DNA from: Candidatus Rokuibacteriota bacterium
GTDB lineage: Bacteria; Methylomirabilota; Methylomirabilia; Rokubacteriales; CSP1-6
Direction of reading: 5' to 3'
DNA length: 60,089 nt
NCBI GenBank assembly: GCA_023248995.1
Contig: JAHFDN010000018.1
Coordinates: 1 to 60,089, forward strand
Each line of letters opens with the position of its first letter. Positions within the stretch are counted from its first letter, which is position 1. A model generated the notes under the pieces. The model made no database searches, had not been told where the DNA came from, and saw only the letters and a program-made list of their open reading frames with translations. Both the position numbers and the translations under genes were made by a program. Positions 51,531 through 59,985 of this stretch are shown piece by piece.

Positions 51531-52366
51531 GCGTCAAGGGCAAGAAGGTCGGATTTCTGGGTGCGGGCAACATGGGGGAGGCGCTGATCCGGGGCCTGCT
51601 CAAGGCCGGGCGCGTGCCCCCCGAGGACGTTCTCGCGGCCGACGTCAGGCTCGACCGCCTCGAGCAGCTCGGCAAGCTCTACGGGATCCACACGCTCTCC
51701 GACAACGCCCTCCTCGTCAAGCGCGCCGAGGTCGTGATCCTCGCCGTCAAGCCGCAGATCATCCACCAGGTGCTGCGCGAGGTCGCGCCGGCGGTCGGCA
51801 CGAAGACGCTCTTCATCTCCATGGCCGCCGGCGTTCCCACGGCGTCGCTCCGCGCCGACCTTCCCAGGGGCGTCCGCCTCATCCGCGTGATGCCCAACAC
51901 GCCGGCCCTCGTGCTGGCGGGCGTTACCGCCGTCGCCCGGGCCGGCGGGCTTCAGCCGGGAGACCTGGAAACCGCCGAAGAGATCTTCGGCGCGGTCGGG
52001 AAAGTGGTCGTCCTGGAGGAGGAACTCCTGGACGCCGTCACCGGGCTGTCGGGATCGGGCCCCGCCTACGTCGCGCTCATGATCGAGGCCCTGGCCGACG
52101 GCGGGGTCCGGGTAGGCCTGGATCGCCTGACCGCCATGACCCTGGCGGCAGAGACCGTGCTGGGCTCGGCCAAGTTCCTGATCGAGACGGGAGCGCACCC
52201 GGGTCAGCTGAAGGACATGGTGACTTCGCCGGGAGGGACGGCGATCGCCGGGATCACGGCCCTGGAGGAGGGCGGGGTCCGTCGAACCCTCATCAGCGCT
52301 GTGGAGCGAGCCACGCTCCGGTCCCAGGAACTCGGCCGGGGGGAAAACGATCAGAAGAAACCCTGA
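51527..52366 (+). CDS. proC: Pyrroline-5-carboxylate reductase
   Basis: A 279-residue NAD(P)H enzyme making proline. Nucleotide loop GAGNMG (12-17), central VMPNTPALV, and the ProC signature near LKDMVTSPGGTAIAGI (about 226-241). Coupled to yggS (ATGA), an arrangement seen in many genomes and linked to PLP and proline metabolism. It takes the position often held by sepF between ylmE and ylmG. Confidence 0.95.
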   Translation: MSVKGKKVGFLGAGNMGEALIRGLLKAGRVPPEDVLAADVRLDRLEQLGKLYGIHTLSDNALLVKRAEVVILAVKPQIIHQVLREVAPAVGTKTLFISMAAGVPTASLRADLPRGVRLIRVMPNTPALVLAGVTAVARAGGLQPGDLETAEEIFGAVGKVVVLEEELLDAVTGLSGSGPAYVALMIEALADGGVRVGLDRLTAMTLAAETVLGSAKFLIETGAHPGQLKDMVTSPGGTAIAGITALEEGGVRRTLISAVERATLRSQELGRGENDQKKP

Positions 52367-52378
52367 CGCGGAGGGGGC

Positions 52379-52642
52379 GTGCTGCTCTACCGGTTGGTGG
52401 GGTTCGTCGGTTGGCTGCTGGACATCTACACGTGGATCATCATCGCGGCGGCCTTGATTTCCTGGGTCAGCCCGGACCCGTCGAACCCCATTGTCCGGTT
52501 CCTCCGTCTGGTGACCGAGCCGGTGCTGCGCCCGATCCGGCGGCTGCTTCCCCCCTACCAGACCGGGCTCGACTTCTCGCCGCTTTTGGCCATTCTCCTC
52601 ATCCAGTTCCTCCGACAGGTGATCCTGCCCTCGCTGTTCTGA
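52379..52642 (+). CDS. yggT: YggT family membrane protein
   Basis: An 87-residue protein with two TM segments (about 5-27 and 64-84) around the conserved LRPIRRLLPP. Equivalent of ylmG, which takes part in membrane or nucleoid organisation in other bacteria and plastids; its exact role is not settled. GTG start with GGAGGGGG immediately upstream. Confidence 0.92.
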   Translation: MLLYRLVGFVGWLLDIYTWIIIAAALISWVSPDPSNPIVRFLRLVTEPVLRPIRRLLPPYQTGLDFSPLLAILLIQFLRQVILPSLF

Positions 52643-52687
52643 GCGACGCGATGCACCCCGCGCGCAGTGTCAGGAGGTGAACGTCGA

Positions 52688-53158
52688 ATGCGCATCAGCC
52701 CCATGGACATCCGTCAGCAGCAGTTCACGATCCGCGTGCTTCGCGGTTTCGATCGCCAGGAGGTGGATACCTTCCTGGAGCAGGTCGCCCTAGATTACGA
52801 GCAGCTCATCAAGGAGAATGCGCTCCTGAAGGAGCAGCTGGCGGCGCTGGAGGAGCGGTCCCACGGGATCGAGGATCGGGAGAAGATGCTCCAGGACACC
52901 CTCGTCACGACGCAGCGGCTGTCCGAAGAGATGAAGGACAACGCCCGGCGCGAGGCCAACCTCCTCATCCGCGAGGCGGAGCTCCAGGGGGACAAGCTCC
53001 TCGAGGAGGTGCGCGCCGAAGAGGCGAAGCTCAAGGCGGAAATCCTCGCCTTGAAGCGCACGCGGCGTCAGCTGGCCGAGGGCTTGCGCCTCACGCTCGA
53101 CATGTACCAGCGGCTCGTGGCCGAGGAGTTCGGGGATGCGGCAGCCGGGCCGCACTGA
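52688..53158 (+). CDS. divIVA: DivIVA-domain coiled-coil protein
   Basis: A 156-residue protein starting MRISPMDIRQQQFTIRVLRG, the DivIVA membrane-binding N-terminus with the conserved FDRQEVDTFLEQV. The remainder is one long coiled coil (about 35-145). DivIVA/GpsB-type proteins mark poles or septa and recruit wall-synthesis enzymes. ATG 52688 has AGGAGGTGA 8 bases upstream; the in-frame ATG-like start at 52667 lacks one. Overlaps the next gene by 23 bases. Confidence 0.9.
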   Translation: MRISPMDIRQQQFTIRVLRGFDRQEVDTFLEQVALDYEQLIKENALLKEQLAALEERSHGIEDREKMLQDTLVTTQRLSEEMKDNARREANLLIREAELQGDKLLEEVRAEEAKLKAEILALKRTRRQLAEGLRLTLDMYQRLVAEEFGDAAAGPH

Positions 53159-53429
53159 GTCGGCGCTGCTCAGGGTGAGAGTCCTGCCTCGCGCCGGAAG
53201 GGACGAGGTGGTCGGGTGGAACGGCACCACCCTCCGCGTCCGCGTGGCGGCCCCTCCCGTGGACGGGGAGGCCAACCACGCGATGCGCGCGCTCCTCGCC
53301 CAGAGCCTTGGCGTGCCCATCTCCGCGATCGCACTGGTGAGGGGCGCCCGCGGCCGCGACAAGCTCGTCCGGGTCGGCGGGGTGTCCCTCGACGTCCTCG
53401 AGGCTCGGCTCAAGGCGGCGCTTCCGTGA
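53136..53429 (+). CDS. yggU: DUF167/YggU family protein
   Basis: A 97-residue DUF167 protein. The family core is LRVRVLPRAGRDEV, then RVAAPPVDGEANHAM (about 35-49) and VRGARGRDKLVRVGG. Function is unknown across the family, though it is often encoded with yggS and yggT. Overlaps divIVA by 23 bases and mtnA by 4 (GTGA). Confidence 0.92.
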   Translation: MRQPGRTESALLRVRVLPRAGRDEVVGWNGTTLRVRVAAPPVDGEANHAMRALLAQSLGVPISAIALVRGARGRDKLVRVGGVSLDVLEARLKAALP

Positions 53430-54445
53430 TCGCGCCGGTCCGCTGGGAGGGGGACCGGCTGGTGCTTCTCGACCAGACTCGCCTGCCTGCCGAGGAGGTG
53501 GAGCGCCAATACGCCGCCTGGTCGGAGGTGGCGGAGGCCATCCGCTCGCTCGTCGTGCGTGGCGCGCCGGCCATCGGCGTGGCCGCAGCGTTCGGGGTGG
53601 CGCTGGCGGCGCGTCAGAGCCGCGCGACGACCTTCGACGGCCTCTTGGCGGACCTCGAGATCGCGATGAAGGGGCTTGCCGCCACGCGCCCGACCGCGGT
53701 GAACCTCTTCTGGGCCCTGGAGCGGATGCGCCGCTCTTGCCTCGCCCACCGGACGCTGCCCGTCGACGCCCTCAAGGGCCGTCTCCTGGAGGAGGCGCAG
53801 GCGGTGCTGGAGGAGGATGTGGCCGCCAACCGCGCCATGGGGGCCCACGGGGCGACGCTCGTCCCTGACCGCGCGCGGATCCTCACCCACTGCAACGCCG
53901 GCGCCCTGGCGACGGCCGGGTACGGGACGGCGGGCGGAGTCATCCGGGCGGCCCACGAGCAGGGAAAGGTGGCTCTGGTCTGGGTGGACGAGACGCGGCC
54001 GGTGCTTCAGGGGGCCCGCCTGACGGCGTGGGAGTGCATGAAGGAAGGGATCCCCCATCGGCTGATCGCGGACGGGGCCGCGGCCTCCGTCATGGCCCGG
54101 GGCGAGGTGGACCTCGTGGTGACGGGCGCGGACCGGATCGCCGCCAACGGCGACACCGCGAACAAGATCGGCACCTACGGCCTGGCCGTGCTCGCGCGGC
54201 ATCACGGCATTCCTTTCTACGTCGCTGCCCCGTGCTCCACCATTGATCCGGCGCTCCCGTCGGGCGACCTCATCCCGATCGAGGAACGCGGCGCGGATGA
54301 GGTGCGGAGCTTCGCCGGCCACCAGACCGCTCCCGCCGCCTCGCCGGTCTTCAACCCGGCGTTTGACGTCACGCCGGCGGCCTTCATCAACGCCATCGTC
54401 ACGGAGCGCGGTATCTTCCGCCCGCCCTACGATTTTTCCCGGTGA
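53426..54445 (+). CDS. mtnA: S-methyl-5-thioribose-1-phosphate isomerase
   Basis: A 339-residue methionine-salvage isomerase of the eIF2B-like fold, converting methylthioribose-1-phosphate to methylthioribulose-1-phosphate. Substrate loops VVRGAPAIGVAAAFG (about 37-51), catalytic Cys in THCNAGALATAGYGTA (about 154-169) and Asp in GADRIAANGD (about 233-242). GTG start. MTA phosphorylase, which would supply the substrate, is not in the window. Confidence 0.94.
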   Translation: MIAPVRWEGDRLVLLDQTRLPAEEVERQYAAWSEVAEAIRSLVVRGAPAIGVAAAFGVALAARQSRATTFDGLLADLEIAMKGLAATRPTAVNLFWALERMRRSCLAHRTLPVDALKGRLLEEAQAVLEEDVAANRAMGAHGATLVPDRARILTHCNAGALATAGYGTAGGVIRAAHEQGKVALVWVDETRPVLQGARLTAWECMKEGIPHRLIADGAAASVMARGEVDLVVTGADRIAANGDTANKIGTYGLAVLARHHGIPFYVAAPCSTIDPALPSGDLIPIEERGADEVRSFAGHQTAPAASPVFNPAFDVTPAAFINAIVTERGIFRPPYDFSR

Positions 54446-56001
54446 TGCCGTTGGGAAACCGCGACATCAAGGTGGCGCGGGAGTATCATGACCAGACCCG
54501 GCACAGCTACGCCTCGGTGCGCCAGAGCGGCCACTCCCTCGACTGGGACACCAAGCCCTTCCTCTACAAGGTGTATCCCGATCTGCCGGTGACGTCGCTC
54601 CCACGCGAGTTTCCCCCGCCGGCGCAGGACGCCCTGGAGTCGGTGGCGGCGTTTTCGGATCGGGGCGGACCGCTGACGCTCGAGACCCTGGCCTCCCTCC
54701 TCTTCTTCAGCGCGGGGCTGACCAAGAAGAAGACGTACCCGGGGGGTGCCGAGATGCACTTCCGGGCCGCGGCATCCACGGGGGCGCTCTACCAGACGGA
54801 GGTGTACGTCGTGGCGGGGGACCTGCCGGGGCTGTCCGCCGGGGTCTACCACTTCTCGCCCGGCGACTTCTGCCTCCGGCGGCTCCGGCAGGGGGACTAT
54901 CGTTCGGAGCTGGCCGCCGCGGCCCAGTCCGACGCGCTCTCCGCCGCCCCCGCGACGCTCGTTCTGACGGCGATCTACTGGCGGAACACCTGGAAGTATC
55001 AGGCGCGGGCGTACCGACATCTCTTCTGGGATTCCGGCACGATGCTCGCCAACCTCCTGGCCTCGGCCGCCGCCCTCGAGGTCCCGGCGCGGCTCATCAC
55101 GTTCTTCGTGGACGAGCGGGTGAATCGGCTCTTGGGGGTGGATCCCGACAAGGAGGTGAGCCTCGAGCTAGTCCCGCTCGGACACGGGGCGCCGGCCCCC
55201 GGCGAGGTCGTCTCCGTGGAGCCGATCAGCCCGAGGAGCATCCCGCTGTCCTCGCGCGAGGTGGACTACGCCTTGGTTCGCGAGATACACGGGGCGTCCT
55301 CGCTCACCGATCCGGAGGAGGTTCGCGGCGTCCGCCCCCGCAGCCCGCCGAGCACCAGATCGTGTCCGCCGGCGCTCCTGGAGCTTCCCGAGTCCATCCC
55401 CGTCTCCGGCCGGTCGCTCGGGGAGACCATCATGCGGCGCGGCTCGACGCGGCAGCTCTCGGGGGCGCCGATCGGCGCCGGCGCGCTTTCGACCGTGCTC
55501 TACAAGGCCACGCGGGGGATCCCGGCGGACTTCCTCCTGGCCTCCGGCCGCCGGCTCGTGGACCTCTACCTGATCGTCAACGCCGTCGAGGGCGTCCCCG
55601 CGGGCGCCTACTGCTACTGGCCCGAGGGCCCCGGCCTGGAGCGGCTCAAGGAGGGCGACTTCCGCCGGGAGGCGGGCTTCCTCTGTCTCGAACAGGCCCT
55701 GGGTTCCGATGCCAGCGCCGCGATCTTCTTCCTGGCGGACCTCGGCCCGATCCTCGAGCGCTTCGGCAACCGCGGCTACCGCCTCGCGAACCTCGAAGCG
55801 GGGATCATCGGCGGCAAGTGCTACCTGGCCGCTTACGCTCAGGGCTTCGGGGCCTCCGGGCTCACGTTCTACGACGGCGACGTCGTCGGGTTTTTCTCGC
55901 CCCACGCCCAGGGCAAGGACGCGCTCTTCGTGACCGTCCTGGGCCGGTCGGTGACGGGCGTCCCAGGCGTCCAGGTCCCGCTCCAGATCGCGAAGAAGTA
56001 G
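54445..56001 (+). CDS. Double nitroreductase-fold SagB/ThcOx-type dehydrogenase
   Basis: A 518-residue protein with two nitroreductase-fold halves. Half 1 (about 75-250) has RAAASTGALYQTEVYVVAG and LSAGVYHFSPGDF. Half 2 (about 325-515) has RGSTRQLSGAPIGAGALSTV, GVPAGAYCYWP and GNRGYRLANLEAGIIGGKC. This matches the FMN-dependent SagB/ThcOx family, whose best-known members oxidise azolines in peptide natural products. No YcaO cyclodehydratase or precursor peptide is nearby. The start may be ATG 54445 or the GTG at 54442, which forms a GTGA with mtnA. The linker (about 285-310) is Pro/Arg/Ser-rich. Confidence 0.83.
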   Translation: MPLGNRDIKVAREYHDQTRHSYASVRQSGHSLDWDTKPFLYKVYPDLPVTSLPREFPPPAQDALESVAAFSDRGGPLTLETLASLLFFSAGLTKKKTYPGGAEMHFRAAASTGALYQTEVYVVAGDLPGLSAGVYHFSPGDFCLRRLRQGDYRSELAAAAQSDALSAAPATLVLTAIYWRNTWKYQARAYRHLFWDSGTMLANLLASAAALEVPARLITFFVDERVNRLLGVDPDKEVSLELVPLGHGAPAPGEVVSVEPISPRSIPLSSREVDYALVREIHGASSLTDPEEVRGVRPRSPPSTRSCPPALLELPESIPVSGRSLGETIMRRGSTRQLSGAPIGAGALSTVLYKATRGIPADFLLASGRRLVDLYLIVNAVEGVPAGAYCYWPEGPGLERLKEGDFRREAGFLCLEQALGSDASAAIFFLADLGPILERFGNRGYRLANLEAGIIGGKCYLAAYAQGFGASGLTFYDGDVVGFFSPHAQGKDALFVTVLGRSVTGVPGVQVPLQIAKK

Positions 56002-56066
56002 ACTCTGGTGTGCAGGGTTGGAGGCACTTGAACTGGGCCACCGAGGTGGGGTAATGGTGAGAGGCC

Positions 56067-56390
56067 ATGACCGCTAGCGAGTATCAGCAGCTCGTCGAGT
56101 TCCTGGGCCGCCAGTTCACCGCGATCGACCAACGATTCGACTCGCTGCAGCAGCACATCGACGAAAGGTTCCGCGAAGTATTTGGTCACTTCGACGAAAT
56201 CTACCGGCGTCTGGAAAGCCTGGAGCAGGAGTATCAGGCGATCGTCTAGGGGCTCCGACGGATCGAGGCCCTGCTGGTCGATGAAGTGGGCCGTCGGGAG
56301 GTCTTGGAGCGGAGCCTCGAGGAGCTAAAGCGGAACGCGGCCCTCCTCCAGGCCCGCATCGAGGAGCTGGAGCGGCGGATCCGAGCCTAA
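56067..56390 (+). pseudogene. Coiled-coil protein gene split by an in-frame amber codon
   Basis: The frame opens with ATG 56067 and reads 60 residues of heptad-like coiled coil (QQLVEFLGRQFTAIDQRF...). It meets TAG at 56247-56249 after QAIV, and then continues in the same frame with GLRRIEALLVDEVGRREV for 46 more residues to TAA at 56388-56390. Both halves have the same coiled-coil character, so one gene of 107 codons was probably interrupted by a single change such as CAG to TAG. A 60-residue product may still be made. No function can be assigned. Confidence 0.7.
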
Positions 56391-56426
56391 GTGGCTGCTC
56401 GTTTGAATCGAGCCCTTTCCGTCTGA

Positions 56427-56455
56427 TTGACTCTCCGGGAGGGGGCGCATATAGT
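56427..56455 (+). promoter_or_regulatory. Promoter of the aminotransferase-serA operon
   Basis: TTGACT (56427-56432) and TATAGT (56450-56455) are separated by exactly 17 bases. It lies 55 bases before the ATG at 56510. Confidence 0.65.
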
Positions 56456-56509
56456 GGGGGAGGTTGTGATCGCGTTCACGACGTTCGACCCGCCGAAAAG
56501 GAGCCCTCG

Positions 56510-57655
56510 ATGAAGAAGTACTACCTCATGGCTCCAGGGCCCACCCCCGTTCCGAGCCAGGTTCTCCTGGCCATGGCCAGGCCGATCATCCACCACCGGA
56601 CCGCCGAGTACGAGGCGCTCTTCGCCGACGTGCGCGAGGGGCTCAAGTGGCTCGTCCAGACCGGGCAGGAGACCATGGTCCTGGCGGCGTCGGGGACCGG
56701 CGGCATGGAAGCCGCCGTGACGAACACGCTGTCGCCGGGCGACCAGGCGCTCGTCATCCGGGCGGGGAAGTTCGGGGAGCGGTGGGGGGAGATCTTGAAG
56801 GCCTTCGGCGTCCAGGTGATCGCCCTCGACGCGCCCTTCGGGCAGACGGTGCCGGCCGAGCGAGTTGCCGACGCGCTCAAGAAGACGCCCGACATCCGGA
56901 CCGTGTTCTGCCAGCACAGCGAGACGTCCACCGGCGTTCTCCACGACGTCCAGGGCTACGCCGCGGCGACCCGCCAGAGCGAGGCCATCCTGGTAGTGGA
57001 CACGGTGTCGAGCCTGGGCGTGGCGGACTTGCCGACAGACGCCTGGGGCGTGGACCTCGTGGTGTCGGGGTCCCAGAAGGGACTCATGCTCCCGCCGGGA
57101 CTCGCCTTCTGCGCGCTCTCGGACAAGGCCTGGGCCCGGGTGAAGCAGGCGAAGCTTCCCCGGTATTACTTCGACCTGCTCGAAGAGAAGAAGGCGGTGG
57201 CGAAGAACCAGGCGCACTTCACCCCGGCGGTGTCGCTCGTCGTCGGGCTCCGCGAGGTGCTGCGGATGCTCCGGGCCGAGGGGCTCGAGAACATCTGGAA
57301 GCGCCACGACCGGCTGGCCCGCGCGACCCGTGCGGGGGTGGAGGCCCTGGGGCTGGAGCTCTTTGCCAAGGCCACGCCGAGCCCGGCCATCACCGCCGTC
57401 GTCTCGCCCGCGGGGATGGATGGCGAGAAGATCGTGAGCACCTACGCCCGGTCGCACAACATCACGATCGCGGGCGGGCAGGGGGACATGAAGGGCAAGG
57501 TCTTCCGGCTGGGGCACATGGGCTACGTGAGCGACTTCGACGTGCTCGTGGCCCTCGGGGCGCTCGAGCAGGTGCTGGCCGAGCTGGGCTATCCGGTGCA
57601 CTGGGGCTCCGCGGTCGGCGCCGCGCAGAAGGTGCTGGCCGAGCGGCCGTCATGA
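56510..57655 (+). CDS. Class V aminotransferase (alanine/serine--glyoxylate or phosphoserine type)
   Basis: A 381-residue PLP enzyme. PLP Lys190 lies in SGSQKGLMLPPG and the pyridine-binding Asp164 in VVDTVSSLG. By sequence it is closest to alanine-glyoxylate/serine-pyruvate aminotransferases (AGXT-like), not to classic SerC. It is coupled to serA (ATGA at 57652), so it may provide the phosphoserine-forming step in place of SerC. A purine-rich site (AAAGGAG) lies 7 bases before the ATG. Confidence 0.88.
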   Translation: MKKYYLMAPGPTPVPSQVLLAMARPIIHHRTAEYEALFADVREGLKWLVQTGQETMVLAASGTGGMEAAVTNTLSPGDQALVIRAGKFGERWGEILKAFGVQVIALDAPFGQTVPAERVADALKKTPDIRTVFCQHSETSTGVLHDVQGYAAATRQSEAILVVDTVSSLGVADLPTDAWGVDLVVSGSQKGLMLPPGLAFCALSDKAWARVKQAKLPRYYFDLLEEKKAVAKNQAHFTPAVSLVVGLREVLRMLRAEGLENIWKRHDRLARATRAGVEALGLELFAKATPSPAITAVVSPAGMDGEKIVSTYARSHNITIAGGQGDMKGKVFRLGHMGYVSDFDVLVALGALEQVLAELGYPVHWGSAVGAAQKVLAERPS

Positions 57656-59235
57656 AGAAGGTCGTCGTCACCGACGGCTTGCACGAGGTCGGGACCGAGG
57701 CCCTCCGCCGGGAGGGCCTTTCGGTCGAGGTCGTCCCCACGCTCCCCGAGGCGGAACTGTGCGCGAGAATCGTCGATGCGTGTGGCTTGATCGTCAGGAG
57801 CGCCACCAAGGTCACCGCCAGGGTGATCGAGGCCGGCCGGACGCTCGAGGTCGTCGGCCGGGCCGGCGCCGGGGTGGACAGCATAGACGTGGACGCGGCG
57901 ACCGGCCGCGGGATCATCGTGATGAACACCCCCGGGGCCAGCACGATCGCGGTCGCGGAGCACACGATCGCGCTGCTCCTGGCCCTTGCCAGAAAGCTCC
58001 CGCAAGCCCACGGGGCGCTCAAGGGCGGCCGGTGGGAAAAGGAGCGCTTCGCCGGGATCGAGCTCTACAACAAGGTCCTCGGGATCATCGGGCTCGGACG
58101 CATCGGCGCGGAGGTGGCCCGCCGGGCGCTCGGCCTCCGGATGCAGGTCATCGCCTACGATCCGTACCTCACCCAGGAGGTGGCCCAGCGCATCGGGGCG
58201 GAGGTGGTGGAGCGGGACCAGCTCCTCGCGCGGGCCGACTTCATCTCGATCCACACCCCGCTCACGGCGGAGACCCGGAACTTCCTCGGCCCGGCCGAGT
58301 TCGCCATGATGAAGGCCGGCGTCCGGCTCATCAACTGCGCGCGGGGCGGCGTGATCAACGAGGAGGCGCTCGTGGCGGCGATCCGCCAGGGCAAGGTGGC
58401 CGGCGCGGCCCTGGACGTTTTCGAGAAGGAGCCCTTGCCGAAGGACCATCCGCTCCTCGGGCTCGAAGAGGCGATCCTCACGCCGCACCTGGCTGCCTCG
58501 ACGGAAGAAGCGCAGTCCGGGGTGGCCCTGGCGATCGCCCAGCAGGTGGCGGACGTGCTGGTTCGCGGGCTCATCCGAAACGCGGTCAACGTTCCCTCGG
58601 TGGACGCCGAGACGCTCAAGGAGCTCCGCCCCTACCTGAGCCTGGCGGAGAAGATGGGCGCCTTCCTGGCGCAGCTCGCCGAGGGCCGGATGAACCAGGT
58701 GCGCCTCGAGTACGCCGGCGAGATCGCGGGCCAGGCGACCTCGGTCCTCACCTTGGCCTTCTTGAAGGGCCTCCTGAACGTGATCCTGGAGGAGAGGGTG
58801 TCGGACGTGAACGCGCCCTTCTTGGCCAAGTCCCGCGGGATCAAGGTGGCCGAGACGAGCACGGCGGAGAGCGAAGACTACGCGAGCCTGGTCGGGGCCG
58901 AGCTCCTGACGAGCAAGGGCTCCTGGCAAGTGGCGGGCGCCATCTTCCACAAGCGGGAGCCCCGGATCGTCCGGATCGACGGGTTCCCCCTGGAGGCGGT
59001 GCCCGCGGGCTGGATGCTCGTGTTCTCCAACCTGGACGTGCCCGGCGTCATCGGCCGGATCGGCACCCTCTGCGGCCGCCACCAGATCAACATCGCCGGC
59101 ATGCAGCTCGGCCGCGAGCGCCGGGGCGGGCGGGCAGTGTCCATCCTGAACCTGGACGACCCGATCCCGGAGCCGATCCTGCGCGAGATCCAAGCCATGC
59201 CGGACATCGTCTTCGCGAAGCTGGTCAAGCTCTAA
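57652..59235 (+). CDS. serA: D-3-phosphoglycerate dehydrogenase
   Basis: A 527-residue SerA of the long type, starting serine synthesis from 3-phosphoglycerate. GLGRIG at 147-152 and catalytic Arg231, Glu260 and His279 are in place. After the dehydrogenase domain come the extra (ASB) domain (about 315-450) and a C-terminal ACT domain (about 455-527, VFSNLDVPGVIGRIGTLCG) for serine feedback. Starts in an ATGA overlap with the aminotransferase. Confidence 0.95.
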   Translation: MKKVVVTDGLHEVGTEALRREGLSVEVVPTLPEAELCARIVDACGLIVRSATKVTARVIEAGRTLEVVGRAGAGVDSIDVDAATGRGIIVMNTPGASTIAVAEHTIALLLALARKLPQAHGALKGGRWEKERFAGIELYNKVLGIIGLGRIGAEVARRALGLRMQVIAYDPYLTQEVAQRIGAEVVERDQLLARADFISIHTPLTAETRNFLGPAEFAMMKAGVRLINCARGGVINEEALVAAIRQGKVAGAALDVFEKEPLPKDHPLLGLEEAILTPHLAASTEEAQSGVALAIAQQVADVLVRGLIRNAVNVPSVDAETLKELRPYLSLAEKMGAFLAQLAEGRMNQVRLEYAGEIAGQATSVLTLAFLKGLLNVILEERVSDVNAPFLAKSRGIKVAETSTAESEDYASLVGAELLTSKGSWQVAGAIFHKREPRIVRIDGFPLEAVPAGWMLVFSNLDVPGVIGRIGTLCGRHQINIAGMQLGRERRGGRAVSILNLDDPIPEPILREIQAMPDIVFAKLVKL

Positions 59236-59251
59236 TTCCCTCGGTACGATT

Positions 59252-59346
59252 CCCCCTCACCTTTGTCCTCTCCCCCTCACCCTGCCTCTCCCCACCGGGG
59301 AGAGGAGAAGAGGTGAGGGGCATTTGAGTTGGGTGGGGTGAGGGGG
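59252..59346 (+). repeat. Dispersed inverted repeat (copy B, elaborated)
   Basis: Begins with a 25-base left arm matching copy A (48976) with one difference, then a second CCCTCACCC unit, an inner CTCTCCCC/GGGGAGAG pair, and two right arms (GGTGAGGGG near 59312 and near 59337). It lies between serA and the phosphatase and could act as a transcription end signal, though no T-run is present. Confidence 0.75.
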
Positions 59347-59374
59347 TTTGTGGCCTTTTACAGCCCTCCTCCAT

Positions 59375-59380
59375 TACAAT
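59375..59380 (+). promoter_or_regulatory. -10 element (TACAAT) close to a start codon
   Basis: TACAAT ends 9 bases before the ATG at 59390, so transcription would begin within a few bases of the start codon and leave almost no leader. No well-spaced -35 is visible. Confidence 0.35.
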
Positions 59381-59389
59381 AGTCCGGCT

Positions 59390-59983
59390 ATGAGCCTGCG
59401 ACTTTTCCTCCTGCGTCACGGCGAGACCCTGTGGAACCGCGAGGGACGATACCAGGGCTGCGTGGACACTTACCTCTCGCCCGAGGGGGTGGCCCAGGCC
59501 GAGGCGGCTTCGCTCGCCCTGGCCGGATGCTCCCTGGCCGCCGTCTACTCGAGCCCGCTCCGGCGCGCCCGCGAGACCGCCCGGGCGATCGCCGGGCGGC
59601 ACGGCCTCGAGGTGCGCGCCGACCCCGCCTTCAGGGAGATCTGCCACGGGCGCTGGGAGGGGTTCACGGCGGAGGAGGTCCGGGGCCGCTTCCCCGAGCT
59701 CTACGGCCAGTGGCGGGCAGCGCCAGAGACGGTCACCATGCCGGACGGCGAGAGCCTCGAACAGGTCCAGGAGCGCGTCCTCGAGGGACTCCGGCGCCTG
59801 GAGTCCGAGCACGACGGTGAAGCGGTCTGCCTCGTGGCTCACGGCACTCCCGTGCGTCTTTTGATCCTGGCGGCTCTCGGCTTGGCGCCGGGGCGGCTCT
59901 GGGCGGTTCACTGCCCGCCCGCCCGCCTCTCCGAGCTCGAGTTTTCGGGAGAGTTCAGGACGCTTCAGCGCCTGAACGTCTGA
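59390..59983 (+). CDS. Histidine phosphatase superfamily protein (phosphoglycerate mutase-like)
   Basis: A 197-residue enzyme with the catalytic RHG motif (LLRHGETLWNREG, His10) and the second His in LVAHGTPVR. The intervening SSPLRRARETA and EICHGRWEG are usual. Members include cofactor-dependent phosphoglycerate mutase, cobalamin phosphatase and the metal-independent phosphoserine phosphatase of Hydrogenobacter. Its place after serA suggests the last role, which is inference. It has its own weak -10. hisZ follows after 2 bases. Confidence 0.85.
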   Translation: MSLRLFLLRHGETLWNREGRYQGCVDTYLSPEGVAQAEAASLALAGCSLAAVYSSPLRRARETARAIAGRHGLEVRADPAFREICHGRWEGFTAEEVRGRFPELYGQWRAAPETVTMPDGESLEQVQERVLEGLRRLESEHDGEAVCLVAHGTPVRLLILAALGLAPGRLWAVHCPPARLSELEFSGEFRTLQRLNV

Positions 59984-59985
59984 CC

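Noticed and set aside
56395-56425. TTTGAATCGAGCCC-like stretch as part of a tRNA T arm
   Set aside because: No acceptor or anticodon stem can be built around it. No tRNA was found anywhere in the window.
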